Source: Actinokineospora enzanensis DSM 44649
GTDB lineage: Bacteria > Actinomycetota > Actinomycetes > Mycobacteriales > Pseudonocardiaceae
Assembly (NCBI RefSeq): GCF_000374445.1
Contig: NZ_KB894423.1
Coordinates: forward strand, 35,976-99,975
Reading direction: 5' to 3'
DNA: 64,000 nt
Below are positions 9,276 through 17,136 of this stretch, piece by piece (position 1 is the stretch's first letter; every line of letters starts with the position of its first letter). The translations under genes and the position numbers were made by a program. The notes under the pieces are model-generated. The model was given only the letters and a program-made list of their open reading frames with translations, made no database searches and was not told where the DNA came from.

Positions 9276-9281
9276 TAGCGT
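9276..9281 (+). promoter_or_regulatory. -10 element of leaderless LON-domain gene
   Basis: TAGCGT followed by 6 bases and the GTG start at 9288. No ribosome-binding site is present in between, so a leaderless transcript is likely. No good -35 is visible. Confidence 0.45.
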
Positions 9282-9287
9282 TGTCGC

Positions 9288-9968
9288 GTGGCCGATTCGC
9301 TTCCGTTGTTCCCGCTTCGGGCGGTGCTGCTTCCCGGGGCGAACCTGCCGTTGCACATCTTCGAGCCCCGCTACCGTCAGCTGACCGTCGACCTGGTCAC
9401 CGGAGCGCTGCCGGAGCGCCGCTTCGGTGTGGTCGCGCTGCGCCCGTCGATGGAGCACGAGGTCACCGACCTGTCCCAGCTGCGCGCCATCGGCTGCTCG
9501 GCCAACCTCCGGCAGGCCAAGCGCCTGCCCGACGGCCGCTTCGACATCGTCACCACCGGTGAGCGCCGCTTCCGCCTGCTCGACCTGGACACCACCTCGG
9601 CCCCGTACCTGATGGCCACCGTCGACTGGGTCCCCGACACCGACCAGCCCACCACCGCGGCCGACACGGTCACCCTGCTGGCCGAGTCCGCCCGCTCCGC
9701 CCACCGCCGCTACTGCCACGCCGCCTGGGACCGCGACGACTGGACCGAGCCCGAGCCCGATGTCGAGACCTGCGAGCTCGCCCACGCCCTGGCCGCCGAC
9801 TGCCTGCTGAGCCTGGAGGACCGCCAGCGACTGTTGGAGGAGACCCGGCCGCTGCACCGCCTGAGAATGGTGGGCCAGCTGTTGAACCGGGAAGCGGGAA
9901 TCCTTTCCACCCTCCGCGCCGTCCCCGCCCCACCCTCGGAGTTCAGCGCCCCCATCAGCATGAACTGA
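9288..9968 (+). CDS. LON peptidase substrate-binding-domain protein
   Basis: A 226-residue stand-alone Lon N-terminal (PUA-like) domain protein. The diagnostic start PLFPLRAVLLPGANLPLHIFEPRYRQL (key residues PLFPL and PLHIFEPRY) is at residues 5-31, and the GERRFRLLDL strand follows near residue 92. It has no ATPase or protease domain, so it is not the Lon protease. In bacteria these solo proteins are presumed to bind polypeptides, but their role is not established. It follows nrtR by 47 bases on the same strand and appears to have its own leaderless promoter. Confidence 0.88.
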   Translation: MADSLPLFPLRAVLLPGANLPLHIFEPRYRQLTVDLVTGALPERRFGVVALRPSMEHEVTDLSQLRAIGCSANLRQAKRLPDGRFDIVTTGERRFRLLDLDTTSAPYLMATVDWVPDTDQPTTAADTVTLLAESARSAHRRYCHAAWDRDDWTEPEPDVETCELAHALAADCLLSLEDRQRLLEETRPLHRLRMVGQLLNREAGILSTLRAVPAPPSEFSAPISMN

Positions 9969-10025
9969 CCAGGCGAAAGCCAAGGACGGAACCCGCGCCC
10001 CCAGCGCACTGCCGAAGGCGGAGCC

Positions 10026-10631
10026 CTACCCCAACCTGCGGCCCAGATCGTCGCGCCCGTTCCAGGCGGCGGCGATCCCATAGGCCAACGCCGTCCCCAA
10101 CGGCCAAGCCAGAATCCCCCACACGGACTCCAACCGAGGAGCCAGGTTCAGCACATCCCCCACCCCGGGCGTCCCCACCGACGGAAACCGCGAAGCCCCC
10201 CACGCGACCCCGACCTGCCCGGCCAGCCACGCCCCCACGACCCCACCGACCACGGCGGCGATCAACACCACCGGCCCCCGCCGCTCCCGCATCAACCACA
10301 CCGCCCCGCCTGCCACGATCCCCGCGGCCAGCCCCAGCAGCATGAACAGCACCAAGTCCTCGAACCGGTGATAACTCTCGGTCCGAAGCGCGGCCAGCTC
10401 CCCGTTCTCCACGACCTGCACCAGCTCCCCGGGAGCGAGCACAGACCACAACCACCCCACCGCCAGCCCGAACACGGACACGGCGGACAACACGCTCAAC
10501 GCCGGGATCAGATCCCGCTTCACCGGCACCCCGGCAGGCCGACGCGCGGCCCACACCAACGGCAGGGAACCCTCAGGCGCCTGCTCCGGCCCGTCGCCGT
10601 CGACCCGCGACCGCACCGGCTGCTCCGACAC
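10026..10631 (-). CDS. DUF2567 family membrane protein
   Basis: A 201-residue protein with about four predicted membrane helices: roughly residues 42-66, 92-112, 120-142 and 170-190, separated by a periplasmic-looking stretch rich in charged residues. It matches actinobacterial DUF2567 proteins, which in mycobacteria also lie next to bioB, as here. It begins with GTG after GGAGGTCAG. It is the last gene of the leftward biotin cluster, 52 bases after the BsaP-type gene. Whether it has any part in biotin metabolism is unknown. Confidence 0.75.
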   Translation of the reverse strand: MSEQPVRSRVDGDGPEQAPEGSLPLVWAARRPAGVPVKRDLIPALSVLSAVSVFGLAVGWLWSVLAPGELVQVVENGELAALRTESYHRFEDLVLFMLLGLAAGIVAGGAVWLMRERRGPVVLIAAVVGGVVGAWLAGQVGVAWGASRFPSVGTPGVGDVLNLAPRLESVWGILAWPLGTALAYGIAAAWNGRDDLGRRLG

Positions 10632-10683
10632 GCCTGACCTCCGCTCACGAATACGGAGTCCCCGTCGACCCCTGCTCGCGAGA

Positions 10684-10887
10684 CTAGTCCGTCAGCACCC
10701 CGGCGCCCGCGCTGGTCGTCGAACCGTGTCGGCTGCACCGCGCGGCCCAGCCGAACGGGTCGACCTGCACGACCATGCGCCGCGCGCACTCCGGGCAGAA
10801 GCGCGGGGGTTCGAGCGCGGCCCGCCCGCCCCGGCAGGACGGGTGGTCGCCGTCGGCCTCGGGCAGACCGCAGTGCACGCAGAACAC
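10684..10887 (-). CDS. bsaP: Biotin synthase auxiliary protein (BsaP-type), small Cys-rich protein
   Basis: A 67-residue protein directly after bioB. It carries six cysteines, in CVHC (3, 6), Cys18, CPEC (31, 34) and Cys51, consistent with binding a metal or iron-sulfur cluster. Size, position and cysteine pattern match the mycobacterial BsaP protein, which was shown to be needed by actinobacterial BioB to turn dethiobiotin into biotin; the assignment here rests on synteny and pattern. GTG start at 10887, with an AGGAG that overlaps the bioB stop codon (TAGGAG), so the two are tightly coupled. Too short to be noticed by length-based gene finding. Confidence 0.8.
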   Translation of the reverse strand: MFCVHCGLPEADGDHPSCRGGRAALEPPRFCPECARRMVVQVDPFGWAARCSRHGSTTSAGAGVLTD

Positions 10888-10895
10888 GGGAGCTC

Positions 10896-11927
10896 CTAGA
10901 GCGTGTCGCCGAGCGCCTTGATCGGCATCTTCAGGTCGGCCAGCATGTCCAGGTCCTGCTGGGCCGGGCGGCCGAGGTTGGTCAGGTAGTTGCCGACGAT
11001 GATCGCGTTGATGCCGCCCAGCATGCCCTGTTCGGCGCCCAGGTCGCCCAGGGTCAGCTCGCGGCCGCCCGCGAACCGCAGCATGGTGCGCGGCAGGGCC
11101 AGCCGGAACGCGGCGACGAGCTTGAGCGCCGCGCGACCCTCGATCGGCTCGTACTGCTCGTAGGGGGTGCCGGGCTGCGGGATGAGGAAGTTCATCGGGA
11201 CCTCGTGCGGGTCCAGCTCGGCCAGCTGCACGGCGAACTCGGCGCGCTGCTCGTCGGTCTCGCCCATGCCGAGGATGCCGCCGGAGCAGACCTCCATGCC
11301 CGCCTCGCGCACCATCCGCAGGGTGTCCCAGCGCTCCTCCCAGGTGTGCGTGGTGACCACCTGGGGGAAGTGGGAGCGGGCGGTCTCCAGGTTGTGGTTG
11401 TAGCGGTGCACGCCCATGGCGACCAGCTCGTCGACCTGCTCCTGGGTGAGCATGCCGAGCGAGCAGGCGATCTGGATGTCGTTGCCGGAGTCGCGGATGG
11501 CCTTGATGCCGTCCCGCACCTGCGACATCAGCCGCGCGTCCGGCCCGCGCACGGCGGCGACGATGCAGAACTCGGTCGCGCCCGTGGCGGCGGTCTGCTT
11601 CGCGGCGGCGACCAGGCCGGGGATGTCCAGCCAGGCGGAGCGCACCGGCGTCGGGAAGCGGCCGGACTGGGAGCAGAAGTGGCAGTCCTCGGGACAGCCG
11701 CCGGTCTTGAGGCTGATGATCCCCTCGACCTCGACCTCCGGCCCACACCACTTCATCCGCACCTCGTGCGCGAGGGCGAGCAGGTCCTCCAGCCGCTCGT
11801 CGCCAAGCCGCAGCACGGCGAGCACCTGGTCGCGGGTGAGCCCGACGCCGCGGTCGAGCACCTGGTCCCGGGCGACGGCGAGGACGTCGGTGGCGTTCTC
11901 CTGCGTGCGCTCGGCGGCTGCCGTCAC
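10896..11927 (-). CDS. bioB: Biotin synthase
   Basis: A 343-residue radical-SAM enzyme inserting sulfur into dethiobiotin. The CxxxCxxC motif for the SAM [4Fe-4S] cluster is [12 protein letters not shown] near residue 70. [30 protein letters not shown] and the C-terminal [13 protein letters not shown]...[12 protein letters not shown] are typical. The GTG at 11927 follows GGAGGAG; the open frame extends upstream through bioD but only shadows it. It is flanked by bioD upstream (77-base gap) and the BsaP-type gene 8 bases downstream. Confidence 0.97.
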   Translation of the reverse strand: MTAAAERTQENATDVLAVARDQVLDRGVGLTRDQVLAVLRLGDERLEDLLALAHEVRMKWCGPEVEVEGIISLKTGGCPEDCHFCSQSGRFPTPVRSAWLDIPGLVAAAKQTAATGATEFCIVAAVRGPDARLMSQVRDGIKAIRDSGNDIQIACSLGMLTQEQVDELVAMGVHRYNHNLETARSHFPQVVTTHTWEERWDTLRMVREAGMEVCSGGILGMGETDEQRAEFAVQLAELDPHEVPMNFLIPQPGTPYEQYEPIEGRAALKLVAAFRLALPRTMLRFAGGRELTLGDLGAEQGMLGGINAIIVGNYLTNLGRPAQQDLDMLADLKMPIKALGDTL

Positions 11928-12004
11928 GGTGTCTCCTCCAAGGTGGCGGGTCTCGTCCGGGGGAGAGTCTGCCCCATCGCGGGAACCCGGATGAGCGATG
12001 AATC

Positions 12005-12721
12005 TCACGCCGGGTGCGCGGCGGCCAGGTCCTTGACGTCGAACTCGCCACCCAGCACCGGCGCCAGCGACCGACGCGCGACCCCGGCGAACCCGGCCGC
12101 GTCCAGCCCGCCGACGTCCTGCGGGAACGCCCCGATCAGCGGGGCCTGCGCGACCACCGGCAGGTCCTCCAGGTTGCAGCGGGCGGCCAGGTCCGGGTCC
12201 CGCGGCCACGACCCGATCACCAGCCCGGCGCAGGTGACCCCGCGCCTGCGCAACGCCTCGGCGGTGAGCGCGGCCGCGTTGAGCGTGCCCAACCCGGCCT
12301 CCACCACCACGACCACCTCGGCGTTGAGCGCCCACGCCACATCGGCGAGCGTCCCGCCGTCGGCGTCGAAGCGCACCAGCAGCCCACCCGCGCCCTCGAC
12401 GAGAACCAGGTCGTGCTCGTGGTCGAGCGCCACCGCCGCCCCCGCGACCGCAGCGGGCCGCACCGGCGAGAGACCCGCGCGCCGCGCGGCCGTGTCCGGG
12501 GCCAGTGGGTCGGGGAACCGCCGCAGCTCCCGCGTGGTGACCTCGCCCGCGAGCCTGCGCACGTCGTCCAGATCGCCCGGGGCGTGCGCGGCCACACCGG
12601 TCTGCGCGGGCTTGAGCACCGCCACCCGCTGCCCTCGGCCGTACGCGAGCGCGGCGATCCCGGCGGTGACAACGGTCTTGCCGACGCCGGTACCGGTGCC
12701 GGTGATCACGAGGACACTCAC
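12005..12721 (-). CDS. bioD: Dethiobiotin synthetase
   Basis: A 238-residue ATP-dependent enzyme that closes the ureido ring of diaminopelargonic acid with CO2. The P-loop GTGTGVGKT is at residues 8-16, with the substrate-binding KPAQTGV after it and [11 protein letters not shown] near residue 112. A GTG start (VSVLVITG) is preferred; a TTG eight codons upstream would add an unusual extension. It follows bioA with a 35-base gap and precedes bioB, giving the pathway order A, D, B. Confidence 0.95.
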   Translation of the reverse strand: MSVLVITGTGTGVGKTVVTAGIAALAYGRGQRVAVLKPAQTGVAAHAPGDLDDVRRLAGEVTTRELRRFPDPLAPDTAARRAGLSPVRPAAVAGAAVALDHEHDLVLVEGAGGLLVRFDADGGTLADVAWALNAEVVVVVEAGLGTLNAAALTAEALRRRGVTCAGLVIGSWPRDPDLAARCNLEDLPVVAQAPLIGAFPQDVGGLDAAGFAGVARRSLAPVLGGEFDVKDLAAAHPA

Positions 12722-12756
12722 GGGCACACAGGCTAGCCCCGACAAGTGGTGGAAAC

Positions 12757-14031
12757 CTAACCCCTGTCACCCCTGACCGCCGCCAGAATCCCCTCGGTGA
12801 TCGTGGTGATGTCGTCGCTGGTGCAGACGAATGGGGGCATGGTGTAGATCAGGTCGCGGAATGGGCGTACCCACACGCCCGCGTTCACAGCGGCGCGAGT
12901 GGTGGTTTCCATGTTCACCGGATGGTCCAGCTGGACGACGCCGATGGCGCCGAGAACGCGGACGTCGGTGACGCCGGGAAGGTCGCGGGCAGGGGCGAGC
13001 CCTTCCGCGAGTTCGGTTTCGATGCGTTTGACCGTGCTTTTCCAGTCGCTTTCCAGCAGCAGGTCGATCGAGGCCAAGGAAACCGCTGACGCCAACGGGT
13101 TTCCCATGAACGTGGGGCCGTGGGCGAGCACGGGGACCTCGCCCCGCGAGATGCCATCGGCGACGCGCGGCGTGCACAGAGTAGCGGCCATGGACAGGTA
13201 ACCGCCGGTCAGGGCCTTGCCGACGCACATGATGTCGGGGCTGACGCCCGCGTGGTCGGCGGCGAACAGCTCGCCGGTGCGGCCGAAGCCGGTGGCGATC
13301 TCGTCGAAGATCAGCAGGACGTCGTTGGTGAGCGCCAGTTCGCGGAGCACGTGCAGATAGCGGGGGTCGTGGAAACGCATTCCGCCCGCGCCCTGCACGA
13401 CGGGTTCGACGATGATGGCGGCGGTTTCGTCGGCGTTTTCCTCGATGACGCTGGCGAGGTGCGCGACGTAATCATGCTCGAACGCGGCGGGTGGCGCGTC
13501 GGCGAAGACCTGGGTGGGCAGGATGCCGCGCCAGAGGCTGTGCATGCCGCCATCGGGATCGCACACGCTCATCGGGTTGAACGTGTCGCCGTGGTAGCCG
13601 CCGCGCCAGGTGAGCAGTTTCGACTTGCCGGGCCTGCCGAGCGAGCGCCAGTACTGCAGCGCCATCTTGATCGCGACCTCGACGCCGACCGAGCCGGAGT
13701 CGCAGAGGAACACGTGCGCCAGCGGCTCGGGGGCGATCTCCACCAGCCGCGCGGCGAGGCGGACGGCGGGCTCGTGGGTGAGGCCGCCGAACATGACGTG
13801 GCTCATCCGCCCGAGCTGGTCGGTGACGGCGGCGTCGAGCACCGGGTGCCGGTAGCCGTGGATGGCGGCCCACCACGAGGACATGCCGTCGACCAGCTCC
13901 CGGCCGTCCGCCAATCGCAGTCGCACGCCCTCGGCGGAGGTCACCACCAGCGGTTCCCGGGTGCCGGGCATCGGACCGTACGGATGCCAGACGTGCGCAC
14001 GGTCGAGCGCCACCAGCTCCTCGGGTGTCAC
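12757..14031 (-). CDS. bioA: Adenosylmethionine-8-amino-7-oxononanoate aminotransferase
   Basis: A 424-residue class III PLP transaminase making 7,8-diaminopelargonate. HVWHPYGPM near the N terminus, the [10 protein letters not shown] block, [14 protein letters not shown] with the PLP-contacting Asp, and the Lys in [11 protein letters not shown] are BioA hallmarks. The GTG at 14031 overlaps the stop of the upstream membrane protein gene as GTGA; longer starts intrude on that gene. The first enzyme of the cluster: bioA, bioD, bioB, bsaP. Confidence 0.96.
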   Translation of the reverse strand: MTPEELVALDRAHVWHPYGPMPGTREPLVVTSAEGVRLRLADGRELVDGMSSWWAAIHGYRHPVLDAAVTDQLGRMSHVMFGGLTHEPAVRLAARLVEIAPEPLAHVFLCDSGSVGVEVAIKMALQYWRSLGRPGKSKLLTWRGGYHGDTFNPMSVCDPDGGMHSLWRGILPTQVFADAPPAAFEHDYVAHLASVIEENADETAAIIVEPVVQGAGGMRFHDPRYLHVLRELALTNDVLLIFDEIATGFGRTGELFAADHAGVSPDIMCVGKALTGGYLSMAATLCTPRVADGISRGEVPVLAHGPTFMGNPLASAVSLASIDLLLESDWKSTVKRIETELAEGLAPARDLPGVTDVRVLGAIGVVQLDHPVNMETTTRAAVNAGVWVRPFRDLIYTMPPFVCTSDDITTITEGILAAVRGDRG

Positions 14032-14744
14032 CGCCCGACCCCGGCGATCTCCTTGCGCCGAGCCACCAGCCGCGCGATCTCCCGGCCGTGATCGGTCGGC
14101 AGGATCCACTCCCCCGGCGGCACGGTGATCCGCACAGCGGGGCCCGGCGTGACAGTCACGCGCAGCTCACCGACCCCGGGCACGGGGAGAGTGGCGCGGC
14201 GGGCGACCATCACCTGCTCGACAGTGCCCACTCCGCTGAGCGCGACCATTGGCCTTACCAGGCGGAAGGGGCCGCGCCCGCCGGACAGCGTGATCCGGTC
14301 GTGGGCGACCAGCAGGGCGAGCCCCCGCGCTCCGCGTGCCTGCCAGGGCACCTCGACCTGCGAGTCCGCCAGCTCCGGGGTGTAGGGCTCCAGCACCCAG
14401 GCCCGCGCCTTCCCGGCGGTGAACCACCCGGCGATGCCGAACCCGATCACCAACGGCGCGAACCAGGGCGAGACGGCGGTGAGATAGCCGCCCGCGAGTG
14501 CCCCCAGCACGGCGCCCGCCACCGGCCAGCGGCGGGGACGGAACCGACGGGAACGGAAGTAGAGAAGACCGGCGAGCACGAGCACCCCCGGCACGGCGAG
14601 ACCGGGCAACCAGCCGCCCAGGAACAGGGTCAGGCCGATACCGGCCAACGGCCCCAGGACCACGACCAACCCCAGTCGCGGCCGCACCCGCCGCAACCGG
14701 GCAGCCACCACCCCGACAGGATCCCGCTCTCGTTGCCCCCGCAC
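14028..14744 (-). CDS. Membrane protein with C-terminal PH-like domain, head of the biotin operon
   Basis: A 238-residue protein with two pairs of hydrophobic helices (about residues 18-50 and 65-95) followed by a soluble C-terminal half that looks like the compact beta-rich domain of PH-like actinobacterial membrane proteins ([14 protein letters not shown]... and [19 protein letters not shown]). I cannot assign a function. Its stop overlaps the bioA GTG, so it heads the biotin transcript and may be needed for coupled translation of bioA. The GTG at 14744 was chosen because a TAGCGT box lies 8 bases upstream (14753-14758) and no ribosome-binding site is seen. Confidence 0.65.
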   Translation of the reverse strand: MRGQRERDPVGVVAARLRRVRPRLGLVVVLGPLAGIGLTLFLGGWLPGLAVPGVLVLAGLLYFRSRRFRPRRWPVAGAVLGALAGGYLTAVSPWFAPLVIGFGIAGWFTAGKARAWVLEPYTPELADSQVEVPWQARGARGLALLVAHDRITLSGGRGPFRLVRPMVALSGVGTVEQVMVARRATLPVPGVGELRVTVTPGPAVRITVPPGEWILPTDHGREIARLVARRKEIAGVGR

Positions 14745-14752
14745 GACAAGTA

Positions 14753-14758
14753 ACGCTA
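14753..14758 (-). promoter_or_regulatory. -10 element, probable leaderless start of the biotin operon
   Basis: On the minus strand TAGCGT is followed by 8 bases and the GTG start at 14744. This places transcription start near the start codon. A convincing -35 is not visible. Confidence 0.4.
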
Positions 14759-14893
14759 CCCAACAACACCCCCAAAACCCGGTATTGCCCACCGGTGTCC
14801 ACCGAGCAGGGTGATCATGCCGATTCCCCGGACGTCGTACGGCCACCATCGGTACGGTGTCGGACAATGCTCCGATGCGGGGAGGGCAACACG

Positions 14894-15274
14894 GTGTACA
14901 TCGACGAGGGCTCGGTCGGCGGCGCCATCGGCACGGGCGTGGCGGACCTCCTGTCCACCGCCCGTGCGGGCGGCTTCGCCGTCAACGAGTCAGGCGGCCA
15001 GGCCATGCTGAAGGCAATCCGCAACTTTCTCGACTGGATCGACTCGGAGCAGGACGCTTTCTCCGTGCTTTCCCGGGAACCGAAGCTGGGCTCCACCAAC
15101 AATGCCAAGGTCATGAAGCCATTCATGGTTGCGGTCGCCACCGATGACCGAGGCTTCGTCACGCAAGTGCTGGCGTTGCGCGACTCGTTGACGCAGGCCG
15201 AGGAGGCAATCAAGACTGCCATGGCAAACTATCGGGAGACTGATGCCCGCGCTGCGTCCACTCTCGGGGAATAG
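14894..15274 (+). CDS. Putative type VII secretion substrate (helical, YxxxD motif)
   Basis: A 126-residue, mostly helical protein without signal peptide. The C-terminal part ends a helix with YRETD, matching the YxxxD/E general secretion signal of ESX/type VII substrates; no WXG motif is present. The layout GGFAVNESGGQAMLKAIRNF, then VATDDRGFVTQVLALRDSL, then AEEAIKTAMANYRETD is common in Pseudonocardiales proteins encoded just before DUF3558 lipoproteins, as here (11-base gap). GTG start with GGAGG upstream. No ESX core gene lies in the window, so export would depend on a system elsewhere. Function is unknown. Confidence 0.65.
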   Translation: MYIDEGSVGGAIGTGVADLLSTARAGGFAVNESGGQAMLKAIRNFLDWIDSEQDAFSVLSREPKLGSTNNAKVMKPFMVAVATDDRGFVTQVLALRDSLTQAEEAIKTAMANYRETDARAASTLGE

Positions 15275-15285
15275 GATCACCTGCA

Positions 15286-15840
15286 ATGCGCACCAAGCTA
15301 GGCCTGACGATCGCGGTGGCGGCAGCCGGATGTCTGGCGGCATGCTCCTCGACGACCGGTGGCACCGCCACCACTCCCCGATCCGTCCCGGACACCACGA
15401 CCACCGGACCCACTAGGACGAGCAGTTCGACCGCAGGTGGTCCATTGGCGAAGCTCGACCCGTGCGACATGCTCACGGACGCAGGCAAGTCCCAGCTCGG
15501 CGTCTCCGGGGCCGGACAACCGGACGATCTCGGGTCGGGTCGGTCATGCCTGTGGAAGGTGCGCGGTCCGGAGTACACCACCAGCTTCCGGATCACCCTC
15601 TACGACCACGCCGGGATCGACGACCTGCCATCCGACCTGAACAACAAGGCGCTCCCCGACATCGGCGGGCACAAGGCCGTGCAGACCATCGGCGACGGCA
15701 CCAAGGCCTGCTCGGTAAGCCTCGCCGTCACCGCCTCCACCCGGGCGGCCGTCCTCATCGTGGCGGGCGCCGACCAGACCAAGGCTTGCGAGCTGGCCGA
15801 GAACACCGCCGCGGCCTTGGCACCGCAGCTACCCCATTGA
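15286..15840 (+). CDS. DUF3558 family lipoprotein
   Basis: A 184-residue lipoprotein with signal peptide and lipobox LAAC (Cys about residue 20), a Ser/Thr-rich linker, and a mature domain starting LDPCDMLT. The pairs of cysteines in DPCDML, RSCLW, KACSV and KACEL fit the DUF3558 fold, known from secreted lipoproteins of mycobacteria and Pseudonocardiales. The domain is thought to mediate cell-surface interactions; no substrate is known. It is in a two-gene unit with the type VII substrate-like gene and converges on the P450 gene with only 24 bases between stops. Confidence 0.8.
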   Translation: MRTKLGLTIAVAAAGCLAACSSTTGGTATTPRSVPDTTTTGPTRTSSSTAGGPLAKLDPCDMLTDAGKSQLGVSGAGQPDDLGSGRSCLWKVRGPEYTTSFRITLYDHAGIDDLPSDLNNKALPDIGGHKAVQTIGDGTKACSVSLAVTASTRAAVLIVAGADQTKACELAENTAAALAPQLPH

Positions 15841-15864
15841 GCATCCATTGTGGACAAAGTCGGG

Positions 15865-17076
15865 TCAGACCAACCGCACCGGTAGGGAATGCAGGCCGCG
15901 GACGATCGTGCTTTCCCGCCAGCGCAGCTCCGACGGGTCGACCGCCAGTGACAAAGCCGGGAAGCGACGCAGTAAGGCGCCCAGGGCGATCTCGCCTTCC
16001 ATGCGGGCCAAGGGGGCACCGACGCAGTAGTGGATGCCGTGGCCGAAGGCCAGGTGGCCGCCCTGGCGGCGGGTGATGTCGAGCCGGTCCGCCGCCGGGA
16101 ACTGGGCTTCGTCGCGGTTGGCGGCGCCCAGCGACACGACCAGGAACTCGCCCGCCGGGACCTCCACCGCGCCCAGCCGTAGCGGGGCCGTGGTGTAGCG
16201 GAGGGTGGCCAGGCCGACCGGGCTCTCGAAGCGGAGGAACTCCTCGACCGCGCCGGGCAGCAGCGTGGGGTCGGCGCGCAGGGCGGCCAGCTGGTCGGGG
16301 TTGCGTAGCAGGGCGAGTACGGCGTTGCCGATCAGGTTGACCGTCGTCTCGTGGCCCGCGATCAGCAGCAGGAACACCATGGACAGCAGCTCGACCTCGG
16401 TGAGCCGGTCGCCGTCCTCTGCGGTCTGCAGCAGCGCGGTGAGCAGGTCCTCACCCGGGTTCTCGCGCTTCATCGCGACCAGGCGGCCCATGTAGTCGAC
16501 CAGGGCCGCGGCCGCGACCTGGATGACCGCCGGTGGTTCGGTGGAGATGACCGTGCCGGTCCACTCGCGGAAGGCGTCGCGGTCGTCCAGCGGGACGCCG
16601 AGCAGCTCGCAGATGACCGTGATCGGCAGCGGGAACGCCAGGGCCGAGAGCAGGTCGACCTCGGTCGACCCGGCCATCGCGTCCAGCAGGCCCTCGGTGA
16701 TCTCCTCGACGCGCGGTCGCAGGTGGCCGATGCCGCGCACGGTGAACGCCCGGTTGACCATCTTGCGCAGCCGGGTGTGGTCGGGCGGATCCGAGTTGAG
16801 CATGTGCGCGGCCAGTTCCGCGCCGAAGTCCATCTGCGGGCGGTCCGGCTCGCGGTGTCGCTGGACCAGGTCCCGGGAGCCCTCGAAGTCCTTGCTCACG
16901 GTCGGGTCGGTGAGCGCGGTCCGCGCCTCGTCGTACCCGGTGACCAGCCAGCCGCGCAGGCCCTGCGGCATCACGACCGGCCGCACCGGCGCGTGCTCGC
17001 GGGACTCCGCGTACAGCCCGTGCGGGTCCTGGAAGAACTCCGGGCCCAACCTGAGCTGGTCCTGCCACACCGACAT
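15865..17076 (-). CDS. Cytochrome P450
   Basis: A 403-residue soluble bacterial P450. The I-helix oxygen-binding AGHETT is at 240-245, the K-helix ExxR at 279-282, and the heme-ligating Cys351 lies in FGHGIHYCVGAPLAR. It resembles the CYP107/CYP105-like monooxygenases of actinomycetes. No ferredoxin or biosynthetic genes lie nearby, so the substrate is unknown. ATG start with a strong GGGAGGGGGAG. The promoter region contains a 13-bp-arm palindrome (17087-17123), suggesting control by a TetR-like repressor encoded elsewhere. Confidence 0.95.
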   Translation of the reverse strand: MSVWQDQLRLGPEFFQDPHGLYAESREHAPVRPVVMPQGLRGWLVTGYDEARTALTDPTVSKDFEGSRDLVQRHREPDRPQMDFGAELAAHMLNSDPPDHTRLRKMVNRAFTVRGIGHLRPRVEEITEGLLDAMAGSTEVDLLSALAFPLPITVICELLGVPLDDRDAFREWTGTVISTEPPAVIQVAAAALVDYMGRLVAMKRENPGEDLLTALLQTAEDGDRLTEVELLSMVFLLLIAGHETTVNLIGNAVLALLRNPDQLAALRADPTLLPGAVEEFLRFESPVGLATLRYTTAPLRLGAVEVPAGEFLVVSLGAANRDEAQFPAADRLDITRRQGGHLAFGHGIHYCVGAPLARMEGEIALGALLRRFPALSLAVDPSELRWRESTIVRGLHSLPVRLV

Positions 17077-17086
17077 CGCTCCCCCT

Positions 17087-17123
17087 CCCGATCACTAGTT
17101 AACACCGTACACTAGTGATCGGG
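17087..17123. promoter_or_regulatory. Large palindrome upstream of the P450 gene
   Basis: Inverted repeat CCCGATCACTAGT (17087-17099) and ACTAGTGATCGGG (17111-17123) with an 11-base centre. On the minus strand the centre contains TACGGT, a possible -10 for the P450 gene. A TetR-type operator is the best guess. It also lies just after the dnaE stop, so a role as a dnaE terminator is an alternative, though no U-tract follows. Confidence 0.65.
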
Positions 17124-17136
17124 GGGTCGCGGAGCG

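Noticed and set aside
15865-17123. The P450 as part of a natural-product gene cluster
   Set aside because: No polyketide, peptide, terpene or tailoring genes lie around it; the neighbours are dnaE and a lipoprotein.
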